Positions 43,916-56,434 of a stretch of DNA of 64,000 nucleotides are shown piece by piece (the first letter of the stretch is position 1; each line of letters opens with the position of its first letter). This DNA is from Poindextera sp963706385. GTDB lineage: Bacteria; Pseudomonadota; Alphaproteobacteria; Caulobacterales; Caulobacteraceae. The notes beneath the pieces were generated by a model that did no database searches, had not been told where the DNA came from, and was given only the letters and a program-made list of their open reading frames with translations. The stretch spans positions 2,232,001 through 2,296,000 of the forward strand of contig OY970153.1 in assembly GCA_963706385.1 (NCBI GenBank). Direction: 5' to 3'. The position numbers and the translations under genes are program-made.

Positions 43916-44541
43916 CGCGGTGATTTCCGAGGCCGGCCCGGGGGCGGCGGGGTCCAGACGATCTGGCTCAGAAAGGCCTTGGCGCGCAACAGCGAGGCCG
44001 GCGGCACTTCCTCGGAATCCCAACCGGGCACGGTGAAGACATAGGTGACCTGGCCGTCGCCCGGGCGGGCGCAGATCACGGCGTTGGCGTCGTGGTCCGA
44101 GCCGATTTCGCACTGCGACAGATCGAACCGCGCGGCCTTCCAGCCGAGGTTCAACGTCTCGCCGCCCGGACCCCGAACCGGACCGCCAACGGCGCGGACC
44201 TTGCCGATCAGCGGATCATCGGTGCCTGGCGCGTTACGGGTCCCGTCGTCGATCTCCAAGAGCTGTTGACCGTTCTGTTCCACGGTGATCACCGCCATGG
44301 TTTCGTCGCGCGAGACGCGGACAACTCCGTCGCGCACCACCGCGCTGGGGAATAGCTCGCGGATTCGAGGGGATTCGAAATAGGCGCCCGCCCGGATCGG
44401 CCCCATGCCCCAGCGCCCGACCTGAATCACGCCCGAGCGGTAAGGCGCCGCCGGCGGCGGCGGCGGCTCGGGCGCGGGGCCGCGGGTGCAACCGAAGGCC
44501 AGCGCGGCGACGGCGAAAATCATGGGAGCGCGGCGGTTCAT
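43912..44541 (-). CDS. Predicted lipoprotein (DUF1131-like)
   Basis: A 209-residue protein with a lipoprotein signal (MIFAVAALAFGC, cysteine about residue 18) and a proline-rich linker (PAPEPPPPPAAPYRS). The mature part, GRWGMGPIRAGAYFESPRIRELFPSAVV, resembles DUF1131, the family of the sigma-E-regulated E. coli lipoprotein YfeY. That call is by remembered pattern only. A C-terminal PPPPGRPRKSPR tail is basic. It is 9 bases downstream of the nitroreductase gene and overlaps tsaB by 4 bases. Confidence 0.7.
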   Translation of the reverse strand: MNRRAPMIFAVAALAFGCTRGPAPEPPPPPAAPYRSGVIQVGRWGMGPIRAGAYFESPRIRELFPSAVVRDGVVRVSRDETMAVITVEQNGQQLLEIDDGTRNAPGTDDPLIGKVRAVGGPVRGPGGETLNLGWKAARFDLSQCEIGSDHDANAVICARPGDGQVTYVFTVPGWDSEEVPPASLLRAKAFLSQIVWTPPPPGRPRKSPR

Positions 44542-44550
44542 CGCCTGCCG

Positions 44551-45141
44551 TTAGACGATCTGGTTGGCCTCTTCAAATCCGAGACGCGGGCCGCGAGGAA
44601 ACAAATTCTCCTCGGTCCCGTGGCCGAAGGCGACGATGAAGTTCGACTTGATCCGGGTGTCCTTGAAGAAGGCTTCATCGACGCCGGCGTTGTTGAAGCC
44701 GGACATCGGCCCGGCGTCCAGCCCCAGCGCGCGGGCGGCCATGATCAGATAGGCGCCCTGCAAGGAGCCGTTGCGGAATGCGGTGATCTGCTCCACCTCC
44801 GGCGCGGCGAACCAGGTCTTGGCGTCGGGAGCGTGCGGGAACAGATGGGGCAGGTGCTGGGCGAAGTCGAGGTCATAGCCGACGATGACGGTGACCGGCG
44901 CGGCCAGGATCTTCGGGGCGTTGGTTCCGGACGACAGGTTCGCGAGCGTTTGCTTGGCCCCCGGCGAGGTCACCCAGACGAAGCGCGCCGGACTGGCGTT
45001 GGCCGAGGTCGGGCCGAACTTGGCGAGATCGTAAATCCGATGAAACAGGGTTTGGGGAAGGGCTTCCTCGACCCATCCGTTGCGCGTGCGCGCCTGACGG
45101 AAAAGCTGGTCGAGCGCGGCGTCGTTGATCGGCTGGCTCAC
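44551..45141 (-). CDS. Nitroreductase family protein (RutE-like malonic semialdehyde reductase)
   Basis: A 196-residue FMN-dependent reductase. ALDQLFRQARTRNGWVEEAL, IYDLAKFGPTSANASPARFV, NAPKILAAPVTVIVGYDLDF and GSLQGAYLIMAARALGLDAGPMSGF (in parts) match the HadB/RutE subgroup, which reduces malonic semialdehyde or other carbonyls. No pyrimidine-degradation (rut) genes are nearby, so the substrate is uncertain. It is followed by the DUF1131-like gene on the same strand. Confidence 0.87.
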   Translation of the reverse strand: MSQPINDAALDQLFRQARTRNGWVEEALPQTLFHRIYDLAKFGPTSANASPARFVWVTSPGAKQTLANLSSGTNAPKILAAPVTVIVGYDLDFAQHLPHLFPHAPDAKTWFAAPEVEQITAFRNGSLQGAYLIMAARALGLDAGPMSGFNNAGVDEAFFKDTRIKSNFIVAFGHGTEENLFPRGPRLGFEEANQIV

Positions 45142-45242
45142 AGGGCGGCTCCGACGATTAGGAACGGGTGCGGTTGCGAAAGGGGCCCACGCGGGCGCCT
45201 CGCGGCGGGCTGGGAGCGGTCTGCCGCACCAAATCCCGCACG

Positions 45243-45815
45243 CTAAAGCGTCTGTTCGACCCGGGTGACCTCGGGCACATAGTGTTTGAGCATGTTCTCC
45301 ACCCCCGCCTTCAGCGTCGCCGAGGACGAGGGGCAGCCGGAACAGGCGCCGCGCATGTGCAGCCAGACGACGCCGGTGTCCGGCTCGAAGCGGTTGAAGA
45401 TGATGTCGCCGCCATCCTGGGCCACCGCCGGCCGGATACGGGTGTCCAACAGCTCCTTGATCTCGGCGACGATCTGGGCCGCGTCGCCCTCGTAGGCGCC
45501 GAGGTCGTGGCCCTGCTGGACCGCGCTCTCCAGCAAAAGCGGCGCGCCCGAAGTGAAGTGCTCCATGATCGCCGCCAGCACCGCCGGTTTCATCTGGGGC
45601 CAGCTCGGCGCGTCGGCGTCGCGGGTGACGGTGATGAAGTCGGGGCCGAAGAACACCCGCCGCACACCCTCAAGCGCGAAGATCGCCTGGGCTAGCGGCG
45701 AGACGGCCGTCTCCTCGGCCGCACGGAACTCGCGCGTATCATCGCCAAGCACCGGGCGGCCGGGCAGAAACTTCAGGACCTCGGGATTGGGGGTGTTTTC
45801 GGTCTGGATGAACAT
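45243..45815 (-). CDS. NifU/NfuA-type iron-sulfur cluster carrier
   Basis: A 190-residue protein with an N-terminal Nfu domain (MFIQTENTPNPEVLKFLPG, FALEGVRRVFFGPDFITVTR) and a C-terminal NifU thioredoxin-like domain containing the cluster-binding CxxC in RGACSGCPSSSATLKAGVE. It delivers 4Fe-4S clusters to apo-enzymes, possibly including MiaB encoded nearby (inference). The repeat C and the damaged trpS lie upstream on the same strand. Confidence 0.9.
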   Translation of the reverse strand: MFIQTENTPNPEVLKFLPGRPVLGDDTREFRAAEETAVSPLAQAIFALEGVRRVFFGPDFITVTRDADAPSWPQMKPAVLAAIMEHFTSGAPLLLESAVQQGHDLGAYEGDAAQIVAEIKELLDTRIRPAVAQDGGDIIFNRFEPDTGVVWLHMRGACSGCPSSSATLKAGVENMLKHYVPEVTRVEQTL

Positions 45816-45928
45816 GGGCGCGCTCTTCGATGTCGGTCTCAGATGGTCCGTTCGTCTCGCCGATGCAAGCGGCTTAGGGGTTCATTCCCCCGCATCGCAT
45901 GACCCCTCGCCATCGCGCCGATGGAGGC

Positions 45929-46044
45929 TAGTGGATCGTAGCAAACGGATGGTTCCCATCCGTTTGTGGTCCGATCCACTAAATTCAAACGCTTGTGGTG
46001 CGTCTCGCAAACGGATGCGGGAGGCATCCGTTTGAGTCGCACCA

Positions 46045-46048
<4 letters not shown>
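45929..46048. repeat. Palindromic repeat C between the NifU-type gene and trpS
   Basis: Two hairpins. The first pairs TAGTGGATC (45929-45937) with GATCCACTA (45973-45981), inner GCAAACGGATGG / CCATCCGTTTG. The second pairs GTGGTGCG with CGCACCAC and inner CAAACGGATGC / GCATCCGTTTG. One GAGTC (46034-46038) fits CcrM. The plan resembles repeats A and B but the sequence is a different subfamily. Its terminal CACTAG supplies the trpS stop codon. Confidence 0.8.
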
Positions 46049-47086
<1,038 letters not shown>

Positions 47087-47197
47087 CGGAAGACCTGGGT
47101 CTTGGGGCGAATCGGACGGGCGGCGTTCAGATCGGCCTTGTCCGCCATCGATGTCCCGGGCCTCGCGTCATGCCGGCGACTTAGCCCGAAGCGCCCG

Positions 47198-48796
47198 TCA
47201 GAGCAAGGTTGGCGCATCGTCCTGCGGCGTGAGCGCCGGCGAACGACGCAGAGCCGCGCGGACCTCGGCCGGGGTCAGCCCGCCCGAGGCCACGAGCAGC
47301 GCCGGATAGACCAGGCCGGCCAGGAGGGTGACGCCCAGGATCGCCGCCTCCTTGGCGTGCAGGGGACCGAGCTGCAAGTGGGCCAGGGGCGCTTCGATCT
47401 GAGCGCGAAAATGCGAGGCCGCGGCCAGCAGCAGGCCGAGCGCGACGCTGGCGGCGAGAATCCGCAGCAGCTTCGAGACCGCCGCCGGGCTCAGCGCATA
47501 GTCGCCGCGCCGGGCCAGGGTCGCGGTCATCATGATCACGTTCAGCCAGGAGGCCAGGCTGGTCGCCGCGGCGATTCCCGGCACCCCGACCAGCCGGAAC
47601 AAGGTCAGGCCGGCGACGATGTTCACCGCCACCGAGACGAGGGCGTAGCGCATCGGGGTCCTGGTGTCCTGCCGGGCGAAGAAGGCCCGCGCGGTGATCT
47701 GAGCCAGGACGAAGGCCGGAACGCCCCAACCGTACTGCTGCAGGGCCAGCGCCGTCTGGTGGGCGTCGAAGCTCTTGAACGCGCCGCGGGTGTAGAGGGC
47801 GTCGATCAGGAAGAAGGGCATGGAGAACAGGGCGGCGGCCGCCGGCAGGGTCAGGGCCATGGAGAAGGTGATCGCCTCGTCCAGCGCGCCGCGGGCGCCG
47901 GGATGGTCCTCGGCGTGCACCGCCCGCGACAGGCGCGGCAGCAGCGCGACGCCGACGGCGACGCCCACCAGTCCCTGCGGCAGTTGATAGAGCCGATCGC
48001 ACACCGCCAGCCACGAGCGCGCGCCATTGATCGGCGAGACCAGGATCTGGGAGACGAAGACGTTGATCTGGCTGGCGCTGGCGGCGATGGCGCCGGGCAC
48101 GGCCAGCGCGATCAGCTGGCGGATCTGCGGCGTCAGCCTCGGCCAGCGCCAGTCGACCCGCGCGCCGGACCGGCGCACCCCCCACCACAGCAGTGCCGCC
48201 TGAGAGACCCCGGCCGCCAGCACGCCCCAGGACGCCGCCTCGGCCGCGCCGACCGCCGATCTGGAGGGCAGCACGGTCACCAGGGTCCAGAGATTCAGCA
48301 GGATCGGCGCCGCGCCCGACAGGATGAAGCGGTTGCGCGCGTTCAGCACGCCCGAGAGGTGGGCGTAGATCGCCATGCATGGAAGGTAGGGCATGGTGAT
48401 CTGGGTCAAGGTGACGGTCAGGGCGAACTTGGCCGGATTGGCTCTGAAGCCGGGCGCGAACAGCATGATCACCCAGGGCATCGCCAGTTCGGCGATCAGG
48501 GTGATGGCCAAGGTGGCGGCGGCCAGGGTGGCCATGGCGTCAGCGGCCAGGGTGTCGGCCGTCTCCTCGCCCTCGTGCTGCAGCGACTTGGAATAGGCCG
48601 GCACGAAGGCGGCCGCGAACGCGCCCTCCGCGAAGATGCGCCGGAACAGATTGGGAAAGGCGAAGGCGGTGTTGAAGGCGTCGGCGGCGAAGGTCGCACT
48701 GGCGCCCATGAAATAGCTCACCACCAGGTCGCGAACGAAGCCCATGATCCGGCTGATCAGGGTGAAGCCGGAATAGATCATCGACGATCGGATCAT
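47198..48796 (-). CDS. murJ: Lipid II flippase MurJ
   Basis: MATE-like flippase exporting lipid II for wall synthesis. With start at ATG 48796 (GGAG upstream) it has 532 residues and about 14 membrane segments. It opens MIRSSMIYSGFTLISRIMGF, with FVRDLVVSYFMGASATFAAD and NTAFAFPNLFRRIFAEGAFA later, all diagnostic. An in-frame TTG at 48895 would add 33 proline-rich residues; it lies 2 bases from the glnD stop, so I prefer the later start. It is downstream of glnD and upstream of trpS. Confidence 0.93.
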   Translation of the reverse strand: MIRSSMIYSGFTLISRIMGFVRDLVVSYFMGASATFAADAFNTAFAFPNLFRRIFAEGAFAAAFVPAYSKSLQHEGEETADTLAADAMATLAAATLAITLIAELAMPWVIMLFAPGFRANPAKFALTVTLTQITMPYLPCMAIYAHLSGVLNARNRFILSGAAPILLNLWTLVTVLPSRSAVGAAEAASWGVLAAGVSQAALLWWGVRRSGARVDWRWPRLTPQIRQLIALAVPGAIAASASQINVFVSQILVSPINGARSWLAVCDRLYQLPQGLVGVAVGVALLPRLSRAVHAEDHPGARGALDEAITFSMALTLPAAAALFSMPFFLIDALYTRGAFKSFDAHQTALALQQYGWGVPAFVLAQITARAFFARQDTRTPMRYALVSVAVNIVAGLTLFRLVGVPGIAAATSLASWLNVIMMTATLARRGDYALSPAAVSKLLRILAASVALGLLLAAASHFRAQIEAPLAHLQLGPLHAKEAAILGVTLLAGLVYPALLVASGGLTPAEVRAALRRSPALTPQDDAPTLL

Positions 48797-48896
48797 GCCC
48801 GACCGCTCCGACTTCGGCGTGGACGGAACGGGGGCGGCGGCAGGCGGCTCGCGGGTCACCGGCGGGCGGTACGATGCATCGCCAGGGCCGGTCAAG

Positions 48897-51734
48897 CTAG
48901 CGCCCGACGCTGGCTCGGGCCCGTTGCAGGCGAAGCCGGCCGGCGGGCGGTTCGCCGCCCTCCTCCTCCAGCACTTCGGTCAGGGCCGCCTTCAGCGTCG
49001 CGATCCGCCGGGGGCTGGTCAACTTCTCGCCCGCGGTGTCGCAGACGTAGAAGGCGTCGACCGCACGTTCGCCGTAGTTGTCGATGTGGGCCGACTGGAT
49101 CGAAAGCCCCGCTTCGGCCAGGGTCCGCGCCAGGGCGCCCAGAAGTCCGGAGCGGTCGCGGCCGGAGACCTCGATCACGCTGGCGTCCTCGGAGGCGTCA
49201 TTGTCGATCACCACCGTCGGGATGATGGAAAAGGCGGCGGCGCGGCCGAGGTCGCTGCGTCGCTTGGGCTCGATGACCACCGGCTCGCCGCGCGCGGCGG
49301 CTTCGACCAAGCCGGTCAGGCGCTCCAGCGCGCGCGGACTGTCGCAGCCAAAGGGGCCGCCGGCGGCGTCCTGCAGGAAGAAGACGTCCAGCGCCAGGCC
49401 CTTGCGCGAGGTATAGGCCTTGGCCCCCACGACATTGGCTCCGGACCCGGCGAACACCTGGGCGACGTCGGCGAACAGGCCGCGGCGGTCCTTGGCGGCC
49501 ACGGTGATCTCAGCGGCGTTCAGGTCGCCGCGGATGCGGGCCTGGGCGGCGGCCCCGCCCTCGGCCAGGGCGCGCCGGGCGAGGGCCGCGTGGCCGACCA
49601 GATCCTCGCGCGAAAAGCCAGCGAAATAGGCGTCCTCCAGCGATTGGGCCCAGGTGGCGGCCTTGGGATCGGTGGCGATCAGCGCCTCGCGCGCCTCGGC
49701 GGCGGTAGCCTCCACGTGCCGGGCGAACGAGGCCGCCGGATCGCCGCCGCGCCCGCCGCGAAAGATCGCCTCGGTGGCGCCGAACAGCTCGCGCATCAGC
49801 TGACCCTTCCAACCGTTCCACACCCCCGGCCCCACCGCGCGGATGTCGGCCACGGTCAGGATCAGCAACATGCGCAGTCGTTCAGGATTCTCCACGATCC
49901 GCGTGAACGCCGTCACCGTGCCCGGATCGGTCACGTCGCGCTTCTGGGCGAAGTCGCTCATCACCAGATGGTGCTCGACCAGCCAGGCGATCAGCTCGAT
50001 CCGCTCGCGCTCCAGCCCCAGCCGCTCGCAGGCCGCGCGCGCGGCCCGCGCCCCGGCCTTCTCCTGGCCGCCGGCCCCGCCCTTGCCGGTGTCGTGCAGC
50101 AGCATGGCCAGGAACAGGGCCTCGGAATCCTCGATCAGCGGCCAGATGGCGACGGCCAGGGGATGGTCCTTGACCAGCTCGCCGTTGGCGATATCGGCGA
50201 TGATCCCCACCGCGCGCAGGGTGTGCTCGTCGACGGTGTAGGAGTGGTACATGTTGAACTGCATCTGGGCGACGATGCGGCCGAACTCGGGAATGAACCG
50301 GCCCAGCACTCCGGCCTCGTTCATCAGCGTCAGGGTGCGGTAGGTTCGCCGGCCGCGCGCCAGCACGTCGAGGAACGCCTTGGCCGCCTCCGGATCGCGC
50401 CGCATCTTGGAGGTGATCAGCGGCAGCGAGCGAGTCACCGCGGTGAAGGCGTCGGGATGCAGGTCGAGGTCGCGCCGGTCGGCCATCACGAACAGGCGCA
50501 AGAGGTTCACCGGATCGCGCTCGAAGATATCCGCGCCCTCGACGTTCAGTCGGCCGCCCTCGACCAGAAAACCGGGCGCGTCGAGCGGGCGGCGCCCGCC
50601 CGCTCGACCGGGCAGAAAGCGCGACAGGCCCTGCGGCTTCTTCTTGGCTTCCTCGGCCTCCAGCTTGGCGCAGAACTCGCGGGTCAAGACCCCGACCTCG
50701 CGCGCGATGAGAAAATACCGGCGCATGAAGCGCTCGACCGCGGGGGTGTTGTCGCCGTCCTTGCGCGGGCGGTCGAGGTAGCCCATTCGGCGGGCGATCT
50801 CGGGCTGCAGGTCGAAGGTCAGCCTCTCTTCCGGCCGACCCGTGGCGAAATGCAGGTGGCCGCGCACAGCCCAGAGGAAATCAAACGCCCGGATGAAGGC
50901 GGCGACCTCTCGGCGGTCGAACAGCTCCAGGCTCAGCGCGTCGTCGGGACTGTTGATTGGATGCAGATACTGGGCGATCCAGAACAGAGTGTTCAGATCG
51001 CGCAGGCCGCCCTTGCCATCCTTAATGTTGGGCTCGACCATGTAGCGGCTGGCGCCGGCGCGGGCCTGGCGCTCGTCGCGCTCGCGCAGCTTGGCGGCGA
51101 CGAATTCCGAGCCGGTGCCCTTGATCACCTCCTCGCGGAAGCGGCGTTTCAGCTCATCGGCCAGGCGTTCGTCGCCGGTCAGCCGGCGCGCCTCCAGGAT
51201 CGAGGTGCGGATGGTGAAGTCTTCCTTCGAGAGCTTGACGCACTCGTCGATCGTGCGCGAGGCGTGGCCGACCTTGAAGCCTAGGTCCCACAACGCATAG
51301 AGCATGAATTCGATCACGCTCTCGGCGTGGGCGGTCTGTTTGTAGGGCCGCAGGAACAACAGATCGAGGTCGGAGAACGGCGCCAGCGTGCCGCGCCCGT
51401 AGCCGCCCACCGCCATCAGCGCCAGCCGCTCGCCCTCGGTCGGATTGCGCGCGCGGAACACGTGGACGGTGGTGAAGTCATACAGGGCGCAGACCACCTC
51501 GTCGGTGACGCCGGACAGCAGCCGCGCGGTCTCGATGCCACCGGCCCCGTTCTCCAGCCGCTCCTTGGCGATCATCCGGCCGCGGAACAGGGCCGCCTTG
51601 AGGATGTCGAGCGCGCGGCGGCGCTGCTCGGCCTCGTCGCCGATCGCATCCAGCGCGGCGGCCGAAAGCTGGGAGCGCAGCTTGATCCCGTCGACGACGT
51701 GTTCCAGGTGGGTCGGGCGAAGGCGGGGCGGCAT
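48897..51734 (-). CDS. glnD: Bifunctional uridylyltransferase/uridylyl-removing enzyme GlnD
   Basis: Senses glutamine and modifies PII proteins. The 945-residue protein has the nucleotidyltransferase motif GGYGRGTLAPFSDLDLLFL (about 110-128), a PII-uridylyl domain, the HD domain (LFLAMLLHDTGKG) and two C-terminal ACT domains (VVAKDRRGLFADVAQVF-like; DRSGLLGALARTLAEAGLSI). Start at 51734, where family sequence begins (MPPRLRPTHLEHVVDG). Ends just before murJ. Nitrogen-response partners (glnB) are not in view; the ntrZ-like gene is 36 kb away. Confidence 0.95.
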   Translation of the reverse strand: MPPRLRPTHLEHVVDGIKLRSQLSAAALDAIGDEAEQRRRALDILKAALFRGRMIAKERLENGAGGIETARLLSGVTDEVVCALYDFTTVHVFRARNPTEGERLALMAVGGYGRGTLAPFSDLDLLFLRPYKQTAHAESVIEFMLYALWDLGFKVGHASRTIDECVKLSKEDFTIRTSILEARRLTGDERLADELKRRFREEVIKGTGSEFVAAKLRERDERQARAGASRYMVEPNIKDGKGGLRDLNTLFWIAQYLHPINSPDDALSLELFDRREVAAFIRAFDFLWAVRGHLHFATGRPEERLTFDLQPEIARRMGYLDRPRKDGDNTPAVERFMRRYFLIAREVGVLTREFCAKLEAEEAKKKPQGLSRFLPGRAGGRRPLDAPGFLVEGGRLNVEGADIFERDPVNLLRLFVMADRRDLDLHPDAFTAVTRSLPLITSKMRRDPEAAKAFLDVLARGRRTYRTLTLMNEAGVLGRFIPEFGRIVAQMQFNMYHSYTVDEHTLRAVGIIADIANGELVKDHPLAVAIWPLIEDSEALFLAMLLHDTGKGGAGGQEKAGARAARAACERLGLERERIELIAWLVEHHLVMSDFAQKRDVTDPGTVTAFTRIVENPERLRMLLILTVADIRAVGPGVWNGWKGQLMRELFGATEAIFRGGRGGDPAASFARHVEATAAEAREALIATDPKAATWAQSLEDAYFAGFSREDLVGHAALARRALAEGGAAAQARIRGDLNAAEITVAAKDRRGLFADVAQVFAGSGANVVGAKAYTSRKGLALDVFFLQDAAGGPFGCDSPRALERLTGLVEAAARGEPVVIEPKRRSDLGRAAAFSIIPTVVIDNDASEDASVIEVSGRDRSGLLGALARTLAEAGLSIQSAHIDNYGERAVDAFYVCDTAGEKLTSPRRIATLKAALTEVLEEEGGEPPAGRLRLQRARASVGR

Positions 51735-51838
51735 GGACCCTATATAGCGCGGCGCGCGCCGATTCTCGCCTGCGCTTTTCATTGTCGCCGCGCGGCGCGC
51801 TATGCTCTCGGCCCGCTCGCCATGAAGGAGATTCGCCG

Positions 51839-52342
51839 ATGCGCCGCCTCGTCCTGCCCGCCCTCGCCGCCGCCCTGCTCGGCGCCGGCGCCGTCCGCGC
51901 CGCCCCCCTCGACGTGACCCGCGCCTACGCCGCGCCGGAAGCGCCCATCGCCGTCGCCGTGACGGTCCCGCCGGGCTACGGCACGGTCTACATCAGCGGC
52001 ACGACCGCCGGGGTGAGCGATCCCTCGGCGCCTAGGGGCAGCATCGCGGCGTATGGCTCGACCGCGGTGCAGACGGAATCGGCGCTGAGGCGCATTCAAG
52101 GGGCGCTGCAGGCGCAAGGGCTCGACCTCGGCGACATCGTCTCGATGCGGGTCTATCTGGTCGGTGATCCGGCGAACGGCGGTCAGATGGATTTCAAGGG
52201 CATGATGGCCGCTTATTCCCGGCACTTCGGCGCCCCCGAACAGCCCAATCGCCCCTCGCGCACGACGGTGCAGGTGGCCGGCTTGGTCGCGCCGGGCCTT
52301 TTGGTCGAGATCGAGACCGTCGCGGCCAAGGCGCCGAGGTAG
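51839..52342 (+). CDS. Exported RidA (YjgF) family protein
   Basis: RidA proteins hydrolyse reactive enamines and imines. This 167-residue version has a signal peptide (MRRLVLPALAAALLGAGAVR) and then VYISGTTAGVSDPSA, STAVQTESALRRIQGALQAQ, GDIVSMRVYLVGDP and NRPSRTTVQVAGLVAPGLLVEIE, so it would act in the periplasm. The essential arginine position (SRTTVQV) is kept. Start at 51839 chosen for the leader. It lies between glnD and mutS, divergent from glnD and convergent with mutS (6-base gap). Confidence 0.87.
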   Translation: MRRLVLPALAAALLGAGAVRAAPLDVTRAYAAPEAPIAVAVTVPPGYGTVYISGTTAGVSDPSAPRGSIAAYGSTAVQTESALRRIQGALQAQGLDLGDIVSMRVYLVGDPANGGQMDFKGMMAAYSRHFGAPEQPNRPSRTTVQVAGLVAPGLLVEIETVAAKAPR

Positions 52343-52348
52343 GCCCGC

Positions 52349-55051
<2,703 letters not shown>

Positions 55052-55139
55052 CGAGCGCGAGGCTAGCGGGCCGCGACCGCCACGTCAGCCCTTGACCTTG
55101 GACGATCGCGGGATGACCTCTTGCAACGTGCAGAGCGAA

Positions 55140-55661
55140 ATGACCTACGCCATCGTTCCCGCCGGTCCCGGCGACGCCGTGGACTTGGCGCGGGTGCATG
55201 TCCAGGCCTGGCGCGAGACCTATCCGGGGATGCTGCCCCAGGTCTATCTCGACCGGATGTCGGTGGCCGCCCATGCGCGGCGCTGGCGCCATCGGCTGAT
55301 GAGCGGCGGCGAGGTCACCCTGGCGGCGGAGAGCGCCCAGGGTCTGGCGGGCTACTGCTCGGGCGACTGGGCCCGCGGCGGCGCGCGGCCGGGCGAGGCC
55401 GAGGTCGCCACGCTCTACATCCTTCGGCGCGCCCAGCGCTCGGGGCTCGGCCGGCGGCTCATGACCGCGACGGCGCGAACGCTGGCGGCGCGCGGCGCGA
55501 CCTCGCTGGTGATCTGGGTGCTACGTGACAATGCCAGCGCGCGGGCGTTCTACGAAAAGATGGGCGGGGTCTGCGAGCGCGAGCGCGACGAGGCGATCGC
55601 CGGCGGTCTGGTGGCCTCGGTCGCCTACCGGTGGTCGGATATCGAGGCGCTGGCGCGGTAG
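55140..55661 (+). CDS. GNAT-family N-acetyltransferase
   Basis: A 173-residue acetyltransferase. VDLARVHVQAWRETYPGMLP is the common opening of this subgroup, followed by EVATLYILRRAQRSGLGRRL (acetyl-CoA motif with RRAQRSGLGRRL) and IWVLRDNASARAFYEKMGG. Substrate unknown. Start at 55140 (MTYAIVPAG); an in-frame ATG at 55113 would add nine residues. Its TAG stop is the first three bases of repeat D. Confidence 0.87.
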   Translation: MTYAIVPAGPGDAVDLARVHVQAWRETYPGMLPQVYLDRMSVAAHARRWRHRLMSGGEVTLAAESAQGLAGYCSGDWARGGARPGEAEVATLYILRRAQRSGLGRRLMTATARTLAARGATSLVIWVLRDNASARAFYEKMGGVCERERDEAIAGGLVASVAYRWSDIEALAR

Positions 55662-55926
55662 AGCGAGATGAGTTCAAATTGAATCACTCTATTGCTCCGC
55701 TCGTCCCGGCGAATGCCGGGATCCAGATCGTAAGGCGCATGAGCTGGAATTCGAACCACGAAGACCACGAAGATCACAAAGGCGGCGAGATATACTCTTC
55801 GTGCCCTTGGCGCCCTTCGTGGTTAAATTCCAAATATCCTCATTCCGCACCTTATGATCTGGGTCCCGGCATTCGCCGGGATGAGCGGTGGAGATACTTG
55901 GATCAACCTGAAATCATCACGCTCTC
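55659..55926. repeat. Composite repeat D with GANTC-bearing ends
   Basis: Outer parts: TAGAGCGAGATGAGTTCAAA and its partner TTGAATCACTCTATTGCTC at the left (55659-55697, one GAATC), and GATCAACCTGAAATCATCACGCTCT (as 55901-55925) at the right, each a variant of the Caulobacterales LIR motif AGAGCGTGATGA. Between them sits the long hairpin entered separately. It provides the stop codon of the acetyltransferase gene. Together with the next gene-free bases to 56060 it holds no supported ORF. Confidence 0.75.
55697..55888. repeat. 192-bp long hairpin nested in repeat D
   Basis: Arms of about 47-50 bases, 55697-55743 (CCGCTCGTCCCGGCGAATGC and onward) and 55839-55888, are near-perfect inverted copies. 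Inside, TGGAATTCGAACCACGAAG pairs with CTTCGTGGTTAAATTCCA (about 55745-55832), and CCACGAAGACCACGAAGA is a tandem repeat of a type widespread in bacterial genomes. The whole can fold as one stem. It looks like a non-autonomous mobile repeat inserted in the LIR. Confidence 0.8.
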
Positions 55927-56060
55927 GGCGCGGCGGGGTCCCGGGTCAAAGGGTTGAAGGCCGGAAGCTGACCCCGGGAACGTCCTGGAGGGGTGGAAAC
56001 CGGTCCTTGCCCCATGCGGGTCAGGGTCTAATCTTCCCCTCAGGGCAATGGATGGAAGCT

Positions 56061-56336
56061 ATGAGCGACGCAGTCGGCCCTGGCGACCTGGTTCTATGCG
56101 TCGATGTCGCCCCGAACCATGTCACGGGAAGGCCGGTGCCCCTGGTAGCCGGGGAGACCTACCGTGTCGTCGCGGTCATGGAATTTGCCTGCCCATGCGG
56201 ACGTTCCGATGCTCTGCTGGATGTAGGGGTTGATTTCGCTTGGTGTCAAACGCGCTTCCGACTCCTGCCCAAGCCGAAGGCGCAGAGCAAGACGCGCCGC
56301 GTATCGGCACCCAAGGAGAAGGAGACGGTTCGCTGA
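56061..56336 (+). CDS. Hypothetical protein, 91 residues, possible phage-type origin
   Basis: I do not recognise a named family. From ATG 56061 it reads MSDAVGPGDLVLCVDVAPNH, then VPLVAGETYRVVAVMEFACPCGRSDALLDVG and a basic tail (PKPKAQSKTRRVSAPKEK). The CPCG pair with a later cysteine (WCQTRF) could bind metal. Small GPGDLVxCVD proteins of this kind are common in phage-derived regions of Sphingomonadales and Caulobacterales (from memory). An earlier in-frame ATG at 56052 is possible. It lies alone between repeat D and dnaJ, with no other phage genes. Confidence 0.6.
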   Translation: MSDAVGPGDLVLCVDVAPNHVTGRPVPLVAGETYRVVAVMEFACPCGRSDALLDVGVDFAWCQTRFRLLPKPKAQSKTRRVSAPKEKETVR

Positions 56337-56434
56337 ACAGCCGGCTACGGATGCTGCGGTGTGCCGACCCCGCGAAATTCGGCTAAGGGTCGTGAACACC
56401 CGCCACCCCTGCATCACGAAGCGGACGCCGCGCC

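Noticed and set aside
55631..55957. 108-residue frame with NHEDHEDHKG and PANAGIQ motifs
   Set aside because: It is a translation of the nested repeat D. These peptides recur wherever such repeats are annotated and do not indicate a protein.
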